DNA of 64,000 nt. It comes from an uncultured Polaribacter sp. Lineage in GTDB: Bacteria; Bacteroidota; Bacteroidia; Flavobacteriales; Flavobacteriaceae. Positions 30,659-40,633 of the stretch are shown in pieces. The stretch spans positions 1 through 64,000 of the forward strand of contig CANMHT010000006.1 in NCBI GenBank assembly GCA_947497755.1, written 5' to 3'. Numbering within the stretch: position 1 is the first letter of the stretch; every line of letters starts with the position of its first letter. The position numbers were made by a program, and so were the translations under genes. Under the pieces are notes generated by a model that ran no database searches, had not been told where the DNA came from, and was given only the letters and a program-made list of their open reading frames with translations.

Positions 30659-31483
30659 TTACAGTTTTATAAAGTCTCCATCATTAGGAACAATAATATC
30701 AACTTGAGCTTTCTTTGCTTCTTTTCGGATGATTTCTCTTGTGGTTTTACAATGATCTAAAGCTTCCATATGTACAGCAATTATTTTGGCTTTAGGTGTA
30801 AACTTAGCCAATTCTATTGCTTTTTTTTCATCCATTAGAATAGTTTCTCCTCCAAAGACAGCACCACCAGAATTAACAATAATAATATCTGGATTGTATT
30901 TTTTGATATTGTTTTTTATTTCATTGTCAAATAAACAATCTCCAACAATGTAAATGGTAGGATATGATTTTGCTTTTAGTACAAAACCAGAAACTTTCCC
31001 CAATGCTTTTAACATATGATCAGGTCCATGTTTTCCGTTGGTTCTTATAATGGTTGTACCCTTAAATTCTTCTTTGTTTTCAATTAGAGAAACATTTTTA
31101 AATGGACTTTTTTCAAAAACACCTTTATCAAAAGGTTGCCCAAATAAAGGAATATTAGGGTTAATATATTTCTTTGCAGCAGTATCAAAATGATCTAAAT
31201 GAGTATGAGTTACTAAAATTGCATCCAGTCCATTTGTGATTTGTTTAATTGGAAGTGGTAAGTCTACCGTTGGATTTAAATTTTTATTTGGTATTACAAA
31301 AGACATAAAACTGTTTTTAGCAGACAATGAAGGATCTACTAAAAATGTTTTTCCGTTGTGGTTTATTTTTAATGTAGCATTTCTAATGAATTGAATATCT
31401 ACAGGTTTTGTTGCTGTGTTATTTAATGAGCTACATGCAGCTAAGACAACTGATGCAACTATTAATAAGAATGATTTTTTCAT
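30659..31483 (-). CDS. MBL-fold metal-dependent hydrolase (lipoprotein)
   Basis: Lipobox VLAAC; ILVTHTHLDHFD; YIVGDCLFDNE. Confidence 0.88.
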   Translation of the reverse strand: MKKSFLLIVASVVLAACSSLNNTATKPVDIQFIRNATLKINHNGKTFLVDPSLSAKNSFMSFVIPNKNLNPTVDLPLPIKQITNGLDAILVTHTHLDHFDTAAKKYINPNIPLFGQPFDKGVFEKSPFKNVSLIENKEEFKGTTIIRTNGKHGPDHMLKALGKVSGFVLKAKSYPTIYIVGDCLFDNEIKNNIKKYNPDIIIVNSGGAVFGGETILMDEKKAIELAKFTPKAKIIAVHMEALDHCKTTREIIRKEAKKAQVDIIVPNDGDFIKL

Positions 31484-31687
31484 GATAACTGATATTAAAA
31501 GTGCAAAGATCTGGTCTTCTTAACAGCTTTATTGTACCAGTTTTTTATAAATGTATACCATTTTGATAAAGTGTTAATTGTAGAACTAGCTTTAAAATAT
31601 GAGCAGGAATTTAATTCATGACAAAAATCATAAATTAAGTTTTTAAATAGAATCACCTTTGTATGGAAAATCATAAGATATATAGAT

Positions 31688-32914
31688 ATGAAATTAAAGA
31701 ATACCATTTTATTGATTCTATTTTTTATAGGATTTACAAACCTTTTTGCGCAATTAAAAGTAGACGCAGAAATTAGACCAAGAACAGAATATAGACATGG
31801 ATTTAAAACCTTATTTCCAGATAATGCAAAAGCTGCTTTTTTTACATCTCAAAGAACAAGACTTAATTTTTCGCACTCCATAGAGAAATTAAATTTTTAT
31901 ATGAGTCTACAAGATGTAAGAGTGTGGGGAGATGTTCCGCAATTAAATAATTCTGATGCTAATGGATTTAGCTTGCACCAAGCTTGGGGAGAATTATTGT
32001 TAGACTCAAATTTTAGTTTAAAGTTAGGGCGTCAAGAAGTAGCCTATGATGATCAAAGAATGTTTGGTAGTGTAGGTTGGGCACAACAAGCACGTAGTCA
32101 TGATTTAGCTTTATTAAAGTATAAAAAGAATAATTTTAAATTAGATGTTGGTTTGGCATTTAATCAATCTAAAGAAAATCTTACAGGTACTAACTTAACT
32201 ACTCCAAAAACCTATAAGTCGATGCAATATGCATGGATGCATAAAAAATGGAATCATTTTTCTGCTAGCTTTTTACTATTAAATAACGGATTACAATCTG
32301 CAAGCGGAATTAAATATAGTCAGACTATAGGTGCACATTTAAAATCTAAAAAGAACCGTTTTAATTATACTGCAAATCTTTATTATCAATTTGGAAATGA
32401 CGTAGCGAACAATGATTTAAGCGCTTATTTATTAGGTTTGGAAGCAAATTATAAAGCAACTAATAAAACAGCCTTTGGTTTAGGTTTCGAATTGATAAGT
32501 GGAAATGATTACAATACTGCAGCAGGAAAAAACAATGCATTCACTCCTTTTTATGGTACCAATCATAAATTCAATGGATTTATGGATTATTTCTATGTAG
32601 GAAACCATGCAAATAATGTTGGTTTAGTAGATTTTTATGTCAAAGCAAATTTTAAACTAAATACCAAATCTAGTTTAACAGCTTTTATTCATAATTTTTC
32701 TGCAGCAGCAGATATCAATAATACAGTTACGAAACAATTAGGTACAGAATTGGATGTGGTTTATGCTTATAAATTTACAAAAGAGATTGGTTTAAAAGCG
32801 GGATATTCTCAGATGTTTGCAGCAGACGGAATGGAAGTTCTAAAAGCAAACACAGATAATAATACAAACAATTGGGCATGGGTTATGCTAACAATAAAAC
32901 CTACATTATTTTAA
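31688..32914 (+). CDS. Alginate-export-family-like outer-membrane porin
   Basis: Signal peptide; AEIRPRTEYRHGF...FTSQRTRLNFSHS...LSLQDVRVWG-like start; LKLGRQEVAYDDQRMFGSVGW. Confidence 0.8.
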   Translation: MKLKNTILLILFFIGFTNLFAQLKVDAEIRPRTEYRHGFKTLFPDNAKAAFFTSQRTRLNFSHSIEKLNFYMSLQDVRVWGDVPQLNNSDANGFSLHQAWGELLLDSNFSLKLGRQEVAYDDQRMFGSVGWAQQARSHDLALLKYKKNNFKLDVGLAFNQSKENLTGTNLTTPKTYKSMQYAWMHKKWNHFSASFLLLNNGLQSASGIKYSQTIGAHLKSKKNRFNYTANLYYQFGNDVANNDLSAYLLGLEANYKATNKTAFGLGFELISGNDYNTAAGKNNAFTPFYGTNHKFNGFMDYFYVGNHANNVGLVDFYVKANFKLNTKSSLTAFIHNFSAAADINNTVTKQLGTELDVVYAYKFTKEIGLKAGYSQMFAADGMEVLKANTDNNTNNWAWVMLTIKPTLF

Positions 32915-32937
32915 CAAAAAAAGAGAAAATGATTATT

Positions 32938-32963
32938 AAAAGGCATTCAAATTTGAATGCCTT
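32938..32963 (+). terminator. Rho-independent-like terminator
   Basis: aaaggcattcaaatttgaatgcctttttt: perfect hairpin followed by T run. Confidence 0.85.
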
Positions 32964-33105
32964 TTTTATTTATACTAATTATAAATAAATGAGTCTTTTT
33001 TTGTTTGTGAATAATAAGTTTTAAATTTAAAAAGCTGATTGTTAGTTATTTGTGTATTTGTTTTGTGGCTGCTAGGTGTTTGGTGAAATACACTTTAGAG
33101 ACAAT

Positions 33106-33121
33106 CATGATAAATATCATG
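33106..33121. promoter_or_regulatory. CRP/FNR-family-like palindrome upstream of napD
   Basis: catgat-aaat-atcatg perfect inverted repeat, 53 bp before napD ATG. Confidence 0.45.
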
Positions 33122-33173
33122 CTTAGAGCTAACAATTATATAGAAATTTGAAATCAACCAAGATAAAAGCCCT

Positions 33174-33413
33174 ATGCCAATAAAAAGTTACTTAGCACAT
33201 CCACATAATGGTAAAAAAGAAATACTTATAAATGCATTATCAGCTTTAAGTAATTGTGAAATAATTCCTGCCGAAAATAAAGAAGTTGTGGTACTTATCA
33301 CAGAAACGGATACCGAAGAACAGGATAAAAAACTAAAAGAACAAATAGAAACCATAGATAGCCTAAAATTATTGGCTTTAGTTTCTGGATTTAACAACCC
33401 AAAAAGCAATTAA
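33174..33413 (+). CDS. napD: NapD chaperone
   Basis: 79 aa, directly upstream of napA; LAHPHNGKKEILINALSALSNCEIIPAENKEVVVLITET is NapD-like. Confidence 0.85.
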   Translation: MPIKSYLAHPHNGKKEILINALSALSNCEIIPAENKEVVVLITETDTEEQDKKLKEQIETIDSLKLLALVSGFNNPKSN

Positions 33414-33415
33414 AT

Positions 33416-35740
33416 ATGAGTGCCACTTTAACAAGTAGAAGAAGTTTTATAAAAAAAATGGCAGCTACTGCAGCAATGACAGCAGCAGCAACAATGTTTC
33501 CTGGGATTGTTTTTGCCAGTGAGCAAAATAAAGGAATACCTACAGGAGATTTAGAATGGAAAAAAGGACCTTGCCGCTTTTGTGGAGTTGGTTGTGGTAT
33601 TTTAGTCGGAATTGATAAAGGAAAAGCTGTTGCAGTAAAAGGAGATCCAAACTCTGCTGTAAATAAAGGATTACTTTGTGTAAAAGGCTATCATCAAACG
33701 ATGTGTATTCAGGCAAAAGATAGATTGGAGTATGCATTGGTAAAAAAGAATGGAAAATATGTAAAAACGCCTATAAATGAAGCGCTTGATTTAGTTGCTA
33801 GTAAAATGAAATCTACTATTGAGAAACATGGTAAAGATTCTGTAGCAATGTATACATCAGGGCAATCTACAATTCCAGAAGGGTATGTTGCTTCAAAATT
33901 TATGAAAGGTGCTATTGGAACTAATAATTTAGATTGTAATGCACGTTTGTGTATGGCTAGTGCTGTAGCCGGATTCTTAACTACGTTTGGAGCAGATGAA
34001 CCAATGGGGTGTTATGAAGATTTTAACCATGCAGATTATTTTATCACTTGGGGAAATAATATGGCAGAAATGCATCCAGTATTATTCTCTAGAATGTTAG
34101 AGCAAAAAAATAATAGAGGCGCTAAAATAATAGATTTTGCTACTAGAACAACACGTTCAAGTATGGCGGCAAATAAATCGATATTATTTGAACCACAGAC
34201 AGATTTAGCTGTAGGAAATGCTATTTGTTATGAGATTATAAAAAACGGTTGGGTTAATAAGTTGTTTATTGAAAAGTACTGTAACTTTAGTAAAGGATTA
34301 ACCAATATGGGTTATGGTATAGAAGATAAGTTTAAGTTTAAAGACAAGCCTTCTAAGATTAATTTTGAAGAATATAAGGCATTCTTAGAAGATTATACAC
34401 CAGAAAAAGTAGCTAAATATTCGAATGTTTCGGTAAAAGATATTAAGTATCTGGCTGCTATTTATGGAGATCCAAATAAAAAGGTGATGTCTTTATGGTG
34501 TATGGGAGTAAATCAACATACAAGAGGAACCTGGATGAACAATATCATCTATAATATTCACTTATTAACTGGTAAGATTTCTGAACCAGGGAATAGCCCA
34601 TTTTCGTTAACAGGACAACCATCTGCTTGTGGTACAGCAAGAGAAGTTGGGACTTTTACACACAAACTTCCAAAAGGTGTAGTAATGAATCCTAAGCATA
34701 GAGAACTTGCAGCAAAAATTTGGAAAGTTCCGGTAGAAAAGATTCCATCTAAACCAACCTATCATGCTACAGAAATGTTTAGAGCAATTGATAGAGGAGA
34801 TATTAAGTTTTTGTGGACACAAGTTGTAAATCCATTAGTTTCTTTACCAAGAACAAGTAGGTTTCGTCCTGGGATGGAAAAAGAATCTTGTTTTGTAGTG
34901 GTTTCTGATGTTTTTCCTACACCAACAACTGATGTAGCAGATGTTATTTTACCAGCATCTTGGCATATAGAAAAGTCTGGATTGTATGGTAATTCTGAGA
35001 GAAGAACACAGCATTGGGACCAAATGATAGAAGGTCCTGGAGAAACTACACCAGATGCTTGGATGACAATTGAAGTTGCTAGAAGAATGGGCTATGGAGA
35101 ATTGTTTCCATATTCAAGAGAAAATCACGTAGAAGAAATATATAACGAATACCGTCAGTTTCACAAAGGAAAAAAACACAATATGGCTCCCTTAGAAGTT
35201 TTAAAAGAACAATCTGGAGTTATTTGGCCTTATGTTGATGGTAAATCAACTCAATGGCGTTTTAATGCTAAGTACGATCCAGCTTGTTCTAATGGAGAAG
35301 AATTCCATTTTTATGGAAAACCAGATGGAAAAGCTGTGATTTGGCAACGTCCTTATGAACCAGCAGCAGAATCGCCTGATAAAGAATATCCATTTTGGTT
35401 AAATACAGGAAGGGTAATTGAGCATTGGCATACAGGATCTATGACACGTAGAATACCGGTGTTACATAAGGCGGTTCCAAATGCTTATGTAGAGTTTCAT
35501 CCAGAAGATGCCAAGAAATTGGGAGTAAGAAATGGTGAAAAAATAAAGGTATCTTCAAGAAGAGGCACTTGTATTTTACCAGCTTCTATTAATGAACGAG
35601 GACTGCCAACTAAAGGGCAAGTTTTTGTACCCTTTTTTGATGAAAACATGCTAATTAACGATACTACATTAGATGCATTTTGTCCTATCTCTAAAGAGCC
35701 AGATTATAAAAAATGTGCAGTTAAAGTAGAAAAAGTATAG
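33416..35740 (+). CDS. napA: Periplasmic nitrate reductase catalytic subunit NapA
   Basis: Tat signal SRRSFIKK; CRFCGVGCGILV 4Fe-4S motif; GLLCVKGYH; MGVNQHTRGTWMNN; GRVIEHWHTGSMTRR. Confidence 0.95.
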   Translation: MSATLTSRRSFIKKMAATAAMTAAATMFPGIVFASEQNKGIPTGDLEWKKGPCRFCGVGCGILVGIDKGKAVAVKGDPNSAVNKGLLCVKGYHQTMCIQAKDRLEYALVKKNGKYVKTPINEALDLVASKMKSTIEKHGKDSVAMYTSGQSTIPEGYVASKFMKGAIGTNNLDCNARLCMASAVAGFLTTFGADEPMGCYEDFNHADYFITWGNNMAEMHPVLFSRMLEQKNNRGAKIIDFATRTTRSSMAANKSILFEPQTDLAVGNAICYEIIKNGWVNKLFIEKYCNFSKGLTNMGYGIEDKFKFKDKPSKINFEEYKAFLEDYTPEKVAKYSNVSVKDIKYLAAIYGDPNKKVMSLWCMGVNQHTRGTWMNNIIYNIHLLTGKISEPGNSPFSLTGQPSACGTAREVGTFTHKLPKGVVMNPKHRELAAKIWKVPVEKIPSKPTYHATEMFRAIDRGDIKFLWTQVVNPLVSLPRTSRFRPGMEKESCFVVVSDVFPTPTTDVADVILPASWHIEKSGLYGNSERRTQHWDQMIEGPGETTPDAWMTIEVARRMGYGELFPYSRENHVEEIYNEYRQFHKGKKHNMAPLEVLKEQSGVIWPYVDGKSTQWRFNAKYDPACSNGEEFHFYGKPDGKAVIWQRPYEPAAESPDKEYPFWLNTGRVIEHWHTGSMTRRIPVLHKAVPNAYVEFHPEDAKKLGVRNGEKIKVSSRRGTCILPASINERGLPTKGQVFVPFFDENMLINDTTLDAFCPISKEPDYKKCAVKVEKV

Positions 35741-35743
35741 CTT

Positions 35744-36436
35744 ATGAGAAAACGATTAGGCATTATATCATTATTTATTATTCTATTTATTGCTTTTATA
35801 GCCATATGGAATTATAGTTATCAAACAGGGAAAGAAGAAGCGTATGTTCCAATTTCTAGAGAGCATTCACAAATCGTAATTCCTTCAGAAAAAGGGGTGT
35901 TTAAAAGAGCAGATCAAGCAATAAATTATGCTGATATGCCCGTAGATGAAAAACATCAAAGATCTTTAAAAACCTATTATAAGAATAGAGCATATCATGG
36001 AGCTCCTCCAAGTATTCCTCATGAAGTAAGTAGTGAACGAAATATGGGAGATAATTCTTGTTTAAAGTGTCATGAAAATGGAGGATTCACAGAAAAGTTT
36101 AAAGCATATACGCCAATTACACCACATCCAGAATTAGTGAATTGTAGACAATGTCATGTACCTCAAAAAACACAAGGATTGTTTACGGCTTTTCAGTATA
36201 GAAAAATTGAGATGCCAAAAGTTGGAGCTAATAATGCATTGTTAACGAGTCCGCCAGTAATTCCACATCAAATACAATTAAGAGAAAGCTGTTTGTCTTG
36301 TCATGCAGGACCAAGTGCACCCAAAGAAATTAGAGTATCGCACCCAGAAAGAGTTAATTGTAGACAATGTCATGTAATTAACAATAAGGAAATTAAAGAT
36401 ATTGATGTTTTTATAAGAAAGAAAAAAGATGAATAA
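35744..36436 (+). CDS. napB: NapB-like cytochrome c subunit with four CXXCH motifs
   Basis: CLKCH, CRQCHVPQ, CLSCH, CRQCH; adjacent to napA. Confidence 0.85.
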   Translation: MRKRLGIISLFIILFIAFIAIWNYSYQTGKEEAYVPISREHSQIVIPSEKGVFKRADQAINYADMPVDEKHQRSLKTYYKNRAYHGAPPSIPHEVSSERNMGDNSCLKCHENGGFTEKFKAYTPITPHPELVNCRQCHVPQKTQGLFTAFQYRKIEMPKVGANNALLTSPPVIPHQIQLRESCLSCHAGPSAPKEIRVSHPERVNCRQCHVINNKEIKDIDVFIRKKKDE

Positions 36437-37055
36437 GAGTTCTAAAATTATCGGTTTTTTAGGGAGTTTGATATTTGCACTAATCGTACTTTCATCTTGT
36501 AAGCACGAAGAGAAATATCATAGTATTACAGACAAAATAAAGGCTGAAAGCAAAAAATATCACGGAGTATCAGTTACATCTGAAGCTTATTTTGGAGATA
36601 TGAAAATGCTTGAAATATCTGAAGATGGTCAATCGTTTTTGATTCCTGATCGTAAGGGGAAATTAAAATTATACGCATGTACAGAGTGTCATAGTAAACC
36701 TTTGCAGCAAATGAAAAGCAAAGATATAAAGAAGGCACACTGGAATATCAGCATAAAACATGCAGATATGAATACAATGAATTGTGTTACATGTCATGAT
36801 CAAAAGAATTTAGATAATCTTACAAGTCTTACTGGAGTTAAGATAGATTTTAATAAGAGTTATAAGCTGTGTAGCCAATGTCATACCAAGCAATTTAAAG
36901 ATTGGAAAGGTGGAGCTCATGGAAAACAAATTGGTGGATGGGCACCTCCTAGAGCATCCATGACTTGTGTAAATTGCCATAATCCACACAATCCAAGTTT
37001 TACTTCTAAATGGCCAGAAAGATATAATTCTCAAAAAACAAAAGAACGAAAATAA
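36429..37055 (+). CDS. Tetraheme c-type cytochrome (lipoprotein)
   Basis: Lipobox LSSC; CTECH, CVTCH, CSQCH, CVNCH. Confidence 0.88.
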   Translation: MNKSSKIIGFLGSLIFALIVLSSCKHEEKYHSITDKIKAESKKYHGVSVTSEAYFGDMKMLEISEDGQSFLIPDRKGKLKLYACTECHSKPLQQMKSKDIKKAHWNISIKHADMNTMNCVTCHDQKNLDNLTSLTGVKIDFNKSYKLCSQCHTKQFKDWKGGAHGKQIGGWAPPRASMTCVNCHNPHNPSFTSKWPERYNSQKTKERK

Positions 37056-37062
37056 CTTAGGC

Positions 37063-38190
37063 ATGAGTGATACTAGTAAAAAATGGTTTTCTCTAAACTT
37101 AAATAGTAGAAGAAAACAATCTAAAAGTTCTTGTGGATGTGGAAAAACATCTGAAGGATGTAGTTCTACACATAAGAAAGAAGAGCTAAGTGAAGAAGAA
37201 TTTTTTAATGCTGCAGTAAATGCATCTATCGGAGAAGAGAGAAATAAAGATGGTTTTGATCAAGTTTTTGATGTAAAAATGAATCGTCGTTCTGCATTTA
37301 AACAGTTAACAGCAAGTTTGTTAATTGGAGCAGGTGCTGTAACTACTTCTTGTAGTGTAACCACCAGTAAAGAAACAAAAGAAAAAGCTCAAATAGATTG
37401 GGAAGAACAATTTAAAGGAAACTATAAATTAATGTCTGATACAGAAAAGAAAGAAACTGTAGATAGACTGGTAAGATCTTATCAATTAAGAACGGGAAAA
37501 ACCATTAGCATGTCTTCTAAAAATGCAGAAGAGAATGTCCTTTTTGGTTATGCATTTAATATCTCTAAATGTCAGGGATATATGGATTGTGTGAGTGCTT
37601 GTGTTGAAGAGAATAATCAAGATCGAAATTCTCAAATGGAATACATCAGAATTCATGAAATGAAAGATGGAAAAGGCTTTAATTTTAATGAAGCTGATGA
37701 TAACTATTACCACGAAGTACCAGCAGAAGGGCATTTTTATATGGGAACACAATGTTTTCATTGTGATAATCCGCCTTGTGTAGATGTTTGTCCTGTTCAA
37801 GCTACTTGGAGAGAAGATGATGGATTGGTGGTAATTGATTACGATTGGTGTGTTGGATGTAGATATTGTATGGCAGCTTGTCCATACGATGGTCGTAGAT
37901 TTAATTGGAGTAAACCAGAAGTTCCAGAAAATGAGGTAAATAAAAACCAACATTATTTAGGAAACAGAATGCGTAAAAAAGGAGTGATGGAGAAGTGTAC
38001 ATTCTGTGTTCAACGTTCTAGAGAAGGGAAAAACCCCGCTTGTGTAGAAGCATGTCCAACGGGAGCACGTGTTTTTGGAAACTTATTGGATCCTAAGAGT
38101 ACTATTCGATGGGTTTTAGAAAATAAGAAGGTATTTAGACTTAAAGAAGATTTAGGAACTGAGCCTAAGTTTTGGTATTACATGGACTAA
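37063..38190 (+). CDS. NrfC/PsrB-like 4Fe-4S ferredoxin subunit with extended N-terminus
   Basis: CQGYMDCVSAC, CFHCDNPPCVDVCP, CVGCRYCMAACP, CTFCVQRSREGKNPACVEACP clusters; internal NRRSAFKQ Tat-like motif. Confidence 0.88.
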   Translation: MSDTSKKWFSLNLNSRRKQSKSSCGCGKTSEGCSSTHKKEELSEEEFFNAAVNASIGEERNKDGFDQVFDVKMNRRSAFKQLTASLLIGAGAVTTSCSVTTSKETKEKAQIDWEEQFKGNYKLMSDTEKKETVDRLVRSYQLRTGKTISMSSKNAEENVLFGYAFNISKCQGYMDCVSACVEENNQDRNSQMEYIRIHEMKDGKGFNFNEADDNYYHEVPAEGHFYMGTQCFHCDNPPCVDVCPVQATWREDDGLVVIDYDWCVGCRYCMAACPYDGRRFNWSKPEVPENEVNKNQHYLGNRMRKKGVMEKCTFCVQRSREGKNPACVEACPTGARVFGNLLDPKSTIRWVLENKKVFRLKEDLGTEPKFWYYMD

Positions 38191-38210
38191 CAACATTAGA
38201 CAGATAAAAA

Positions 38211-39428
38211 ATGAGACGATTGAAGGTTTTTAAAAGCTTAATTAAAGACAGCTTAGATGTGATTACACATGGTTCTAAAAAGTATCATATTTGGATGGCT
38301 TTTTTAACATTTGTTATGCTAATTGGAATGTATTGTTATTCAATTCAACTAGAAGAAGGATTGGCTGTTACAGGTATGACAGATAGAGTTAGTTGGGGAT
38401 TATACATTTCAAATTTTACCTTTTTAGTAGGTGTTGCAGCAGCAGCAGTTATGCTGGTAATGCCAACTTATGTTTTAAAAGATATAGATTTTAAACAAGC
38501 TGTTTTAATAGGAGAAGGATTGGCTGTAGCTGCATTAATTATGTGTTTGGCTTTTGTTGTTGCAGATATGGGAGGTCCGTCTGTATTATGGCATATGATT
38601 CCGGGAATTGGAGTTTTCAATTTTCCAAACTCCATGCTTACATGGGATGTATTGGTATTGAATGGTTACTTGTTTTTAAATATTAGTATTCCTTTTTATA
38701 TTTTGTTTAGACATTATCAAGGCAAAGAATCTAAATCAAAAGTATATGTTCCTGGAGCAATTTTATCTGTTTTTTGGGCAGTGGGAATCCATTTAGTAAC
38801 AGCATTTTTATATCAAGGATTACAAGCAAGACCATTTTGGAATAACGCATTATTAGGACCGCGATTTTTAGCATCTGCTTTTGCAGCTGGACCAGCATTA
38901 ATCATTTTAGTATTAGCAATCATAAGAACATATACAGCTTTTAAAATAGAAGATAAAACCATAAAAAAGATAGCAATGGTTGTTACTGTGGCTGCTCAAA
39001 TAAATTTAATTATGCTGGTTTCTGAATTGTTTAAAGAATTTTATGCGCCAACTCATCATAGTGAAAGTGCTTATTATTTATTCTTTGGATTGGAAGGGAA
39101 AACAGCTTTATTACCTTGGATATGGACAGCAATCTCGTTGAATGTTTTGGCAACAGTACTACTTACATTTCATAAATTGAGAAATAATTTTAAAGTATTG
39201 TTCTTTGCTTGCTTTATCTTGTTTGTTGCTATTTGGATAGAAAAAGGTTTTGGTTTAATAGTACCAGGTTTTATTCCTGGACCTTATGGTAAAATTGCAG
39301 AATACACACCAACAGGAATTGAAATTGGAGTTACTTTAGGTATTTGGGCATTAGGAGCTTTAGTTTTTACCGTATTGGCAAAAACAGCGATAGGTATCGA
39401 AACTGGAAAATTGAGGTATAAAAAATAA
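38211..39428 (+). CDS. NrfD/PsrC-like membrane quinol-interacting subunit
   Basis: Polytopic; follows the NrfC-like gene; GLYISNFTFLVGVAAAAVMLVMPTYVLK. Confidence 0.88.
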   Translation: MRRLKVFKSLIKDSLDVITHGSKKYHIWMAFLTFVMLIGMYCYSIQLEEGLAVTGMTDRVSWGLYISNFTFLVGVAAAAVMLVMPTYVLKDIDFKQAVLIGEGLAVAALIMCLAFVVADMGGPSVLWHMIPGIGVFNFPNSMLTWDVLVLNGYLFLNISIPFYILFRHYQGKESKSKVYVPGAILSVFWAVGIHLVTAFLYQGLQARPFWNNALLGPRFLASAFAAGPALIILVLAIIRTYTAFKIEDKTIKKIAMVVTVAAQINLIMLVSELFKEFYAPTHHSESAYYLFFGLEGKTALLPWIWTAISLNVLATVLLTFHKLRNNFKVLFFACFILFVAIWIEKGFGLIVPGFIPGPYGKIAEYTPTGIEIGVTLGIWALGALVFTVLAKTAIGIETGKLRYKK

Positions 39429-39463
39429 GACTTACTTTTTAGTGAAACCTCTTTTAAAGAGAT

Positions 39464-39519
39464 AATGTTTGTAGCAGATATTTTATATTTATTATTGTAA
39501 AATATCTGCTACAAACATT
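39464..39519. terminator. Bidirectional terminator-like hairpin, perfect 22-bp stem
   Basis: aatgtttgtagcagatatttta ... taaaatatctgctacaaacatt, 12-nt loop, between convergent genes. Confidence 0.8.
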
Positions 39520-39525
39520 CTATTT

Positions 39526-40518
39526 TTATTGTAAATGATTGTCGTAATTTTCTACAGCTTGTATAATTAATTGTACAGCTTTGATATAAAATTCTTGATT
39601 AATATTTTCAAAAGTATCTGTGTGTTTGTGGTAGTCTTTATGATCCTCTACACCAAAATAGATAAACGGAATTTTTTCTTTGTGAAAAGAACGATGGTCA
39701 GAAGAATATGTCCAGTTATCTTGTGATTTATTATTTGGATCATCGTGTCCAGAAAGTAAATTTATGGTCGAATTAATTTTAGTTAAAGGTTCTCTTAACT
39801 GTGGATAATGGTATAAACCACAAGCATACAATTCGTTTTTATCATTGCGAGAAACCATATCCATGTTAATATTTAATACAATATTTTCTTTACCAAGTGG
39901 AAAATTGTTTACTAAATAGCTAGAGCCTAACATACCAGATTCTTCAGCATCAACAGTGGCAAAAACCAAAGTGTGATTTGGAGTTTTATCTTTAAAATAA
40001 TCTGCAATTGCAATAACAGCTGCTGTACCAGAAGCATCATCATCTGCACCGTTGTATATTTTACCGTTTCTAATTCCTAAATGATCATGATGTCCAGTAA
40101 TGACAATTGCTTTGTTAGATTTTCCTTTAATCATAGCTAATACATTTCCTCCAACAATAGTAGTGTCGGCAACATTGCTAGCATTTTTACCTTTTACAGG
40201 AAACATACGTTGTCTTCTTTTTCCTTTGTATGTATGTTTAAAGTTTTGGATATATCCTTCATCTAAAACAGTAGCTAAATTTAGACGTTTAAATTCGCTT
40301 GCAATGAGCTGTTGAGCTTTAATGTTTCCAGGTTTGGTAAAGCCTCTTCCTTCTAGAGAATCACTAGCTAAAATTTGAATATTTCTTATAAGCCTATCTT
40401 CATCAATATTGATGTTTGCTTTCTTTTTTACAGGATTTAATTCTGGTGTGTTCTTTGGTGGATTTGTTTTACATGAAGTAATGAATAAAATGGCAAAAAG
40501 TAGTGTAAGAATTCTCAT
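39526..40518 (-). CDS. M28 family zinc peptidase (lipoprotein)
   Basis: VITGHHDHLG, GADDDASGTAAVIAIA, DAEESGMLGS. Confidence 0.93.
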   Translation of the reverse strand: MRILTLLFAILFITSCKTNPPKNTPELNPVKKKANINIDEDRLIRNIQILASDSLEGRGFTKPGNIKAQQLIASEFKRLNLATVLDEGYIQNFKHTYKGKRRQRMFPVKGKNASNVADTTIVGGNVLAMIKGKSNKAIVITGHHDHLGIRNGKIYNGADDDASGTAAVIAIADYFKDKTPNHTLVFATVDAEESGMLGSSYLVNNFPLGKENIVLNINMDMVSRNDKNELYACGLYHYPQLREPLTKINSTINLLSGHDDPNNKSQDNWTYSSDHRSFHKEKIPFIYFGVEDHKDYHKHTDTFENINQEFYIKAVQLIIQAVENYDNHLQ

Positions 40519-40633
40519 TTGAAATGTTTTTTATCTGGCTTAAAGTTACACGAAAATAGTTAGTATTTTTTTAAGTTAAAAAAAACTAGTATCATTGATA
40601 TGTTTTAGCCCCATAACACAATTTTTATAGTCG

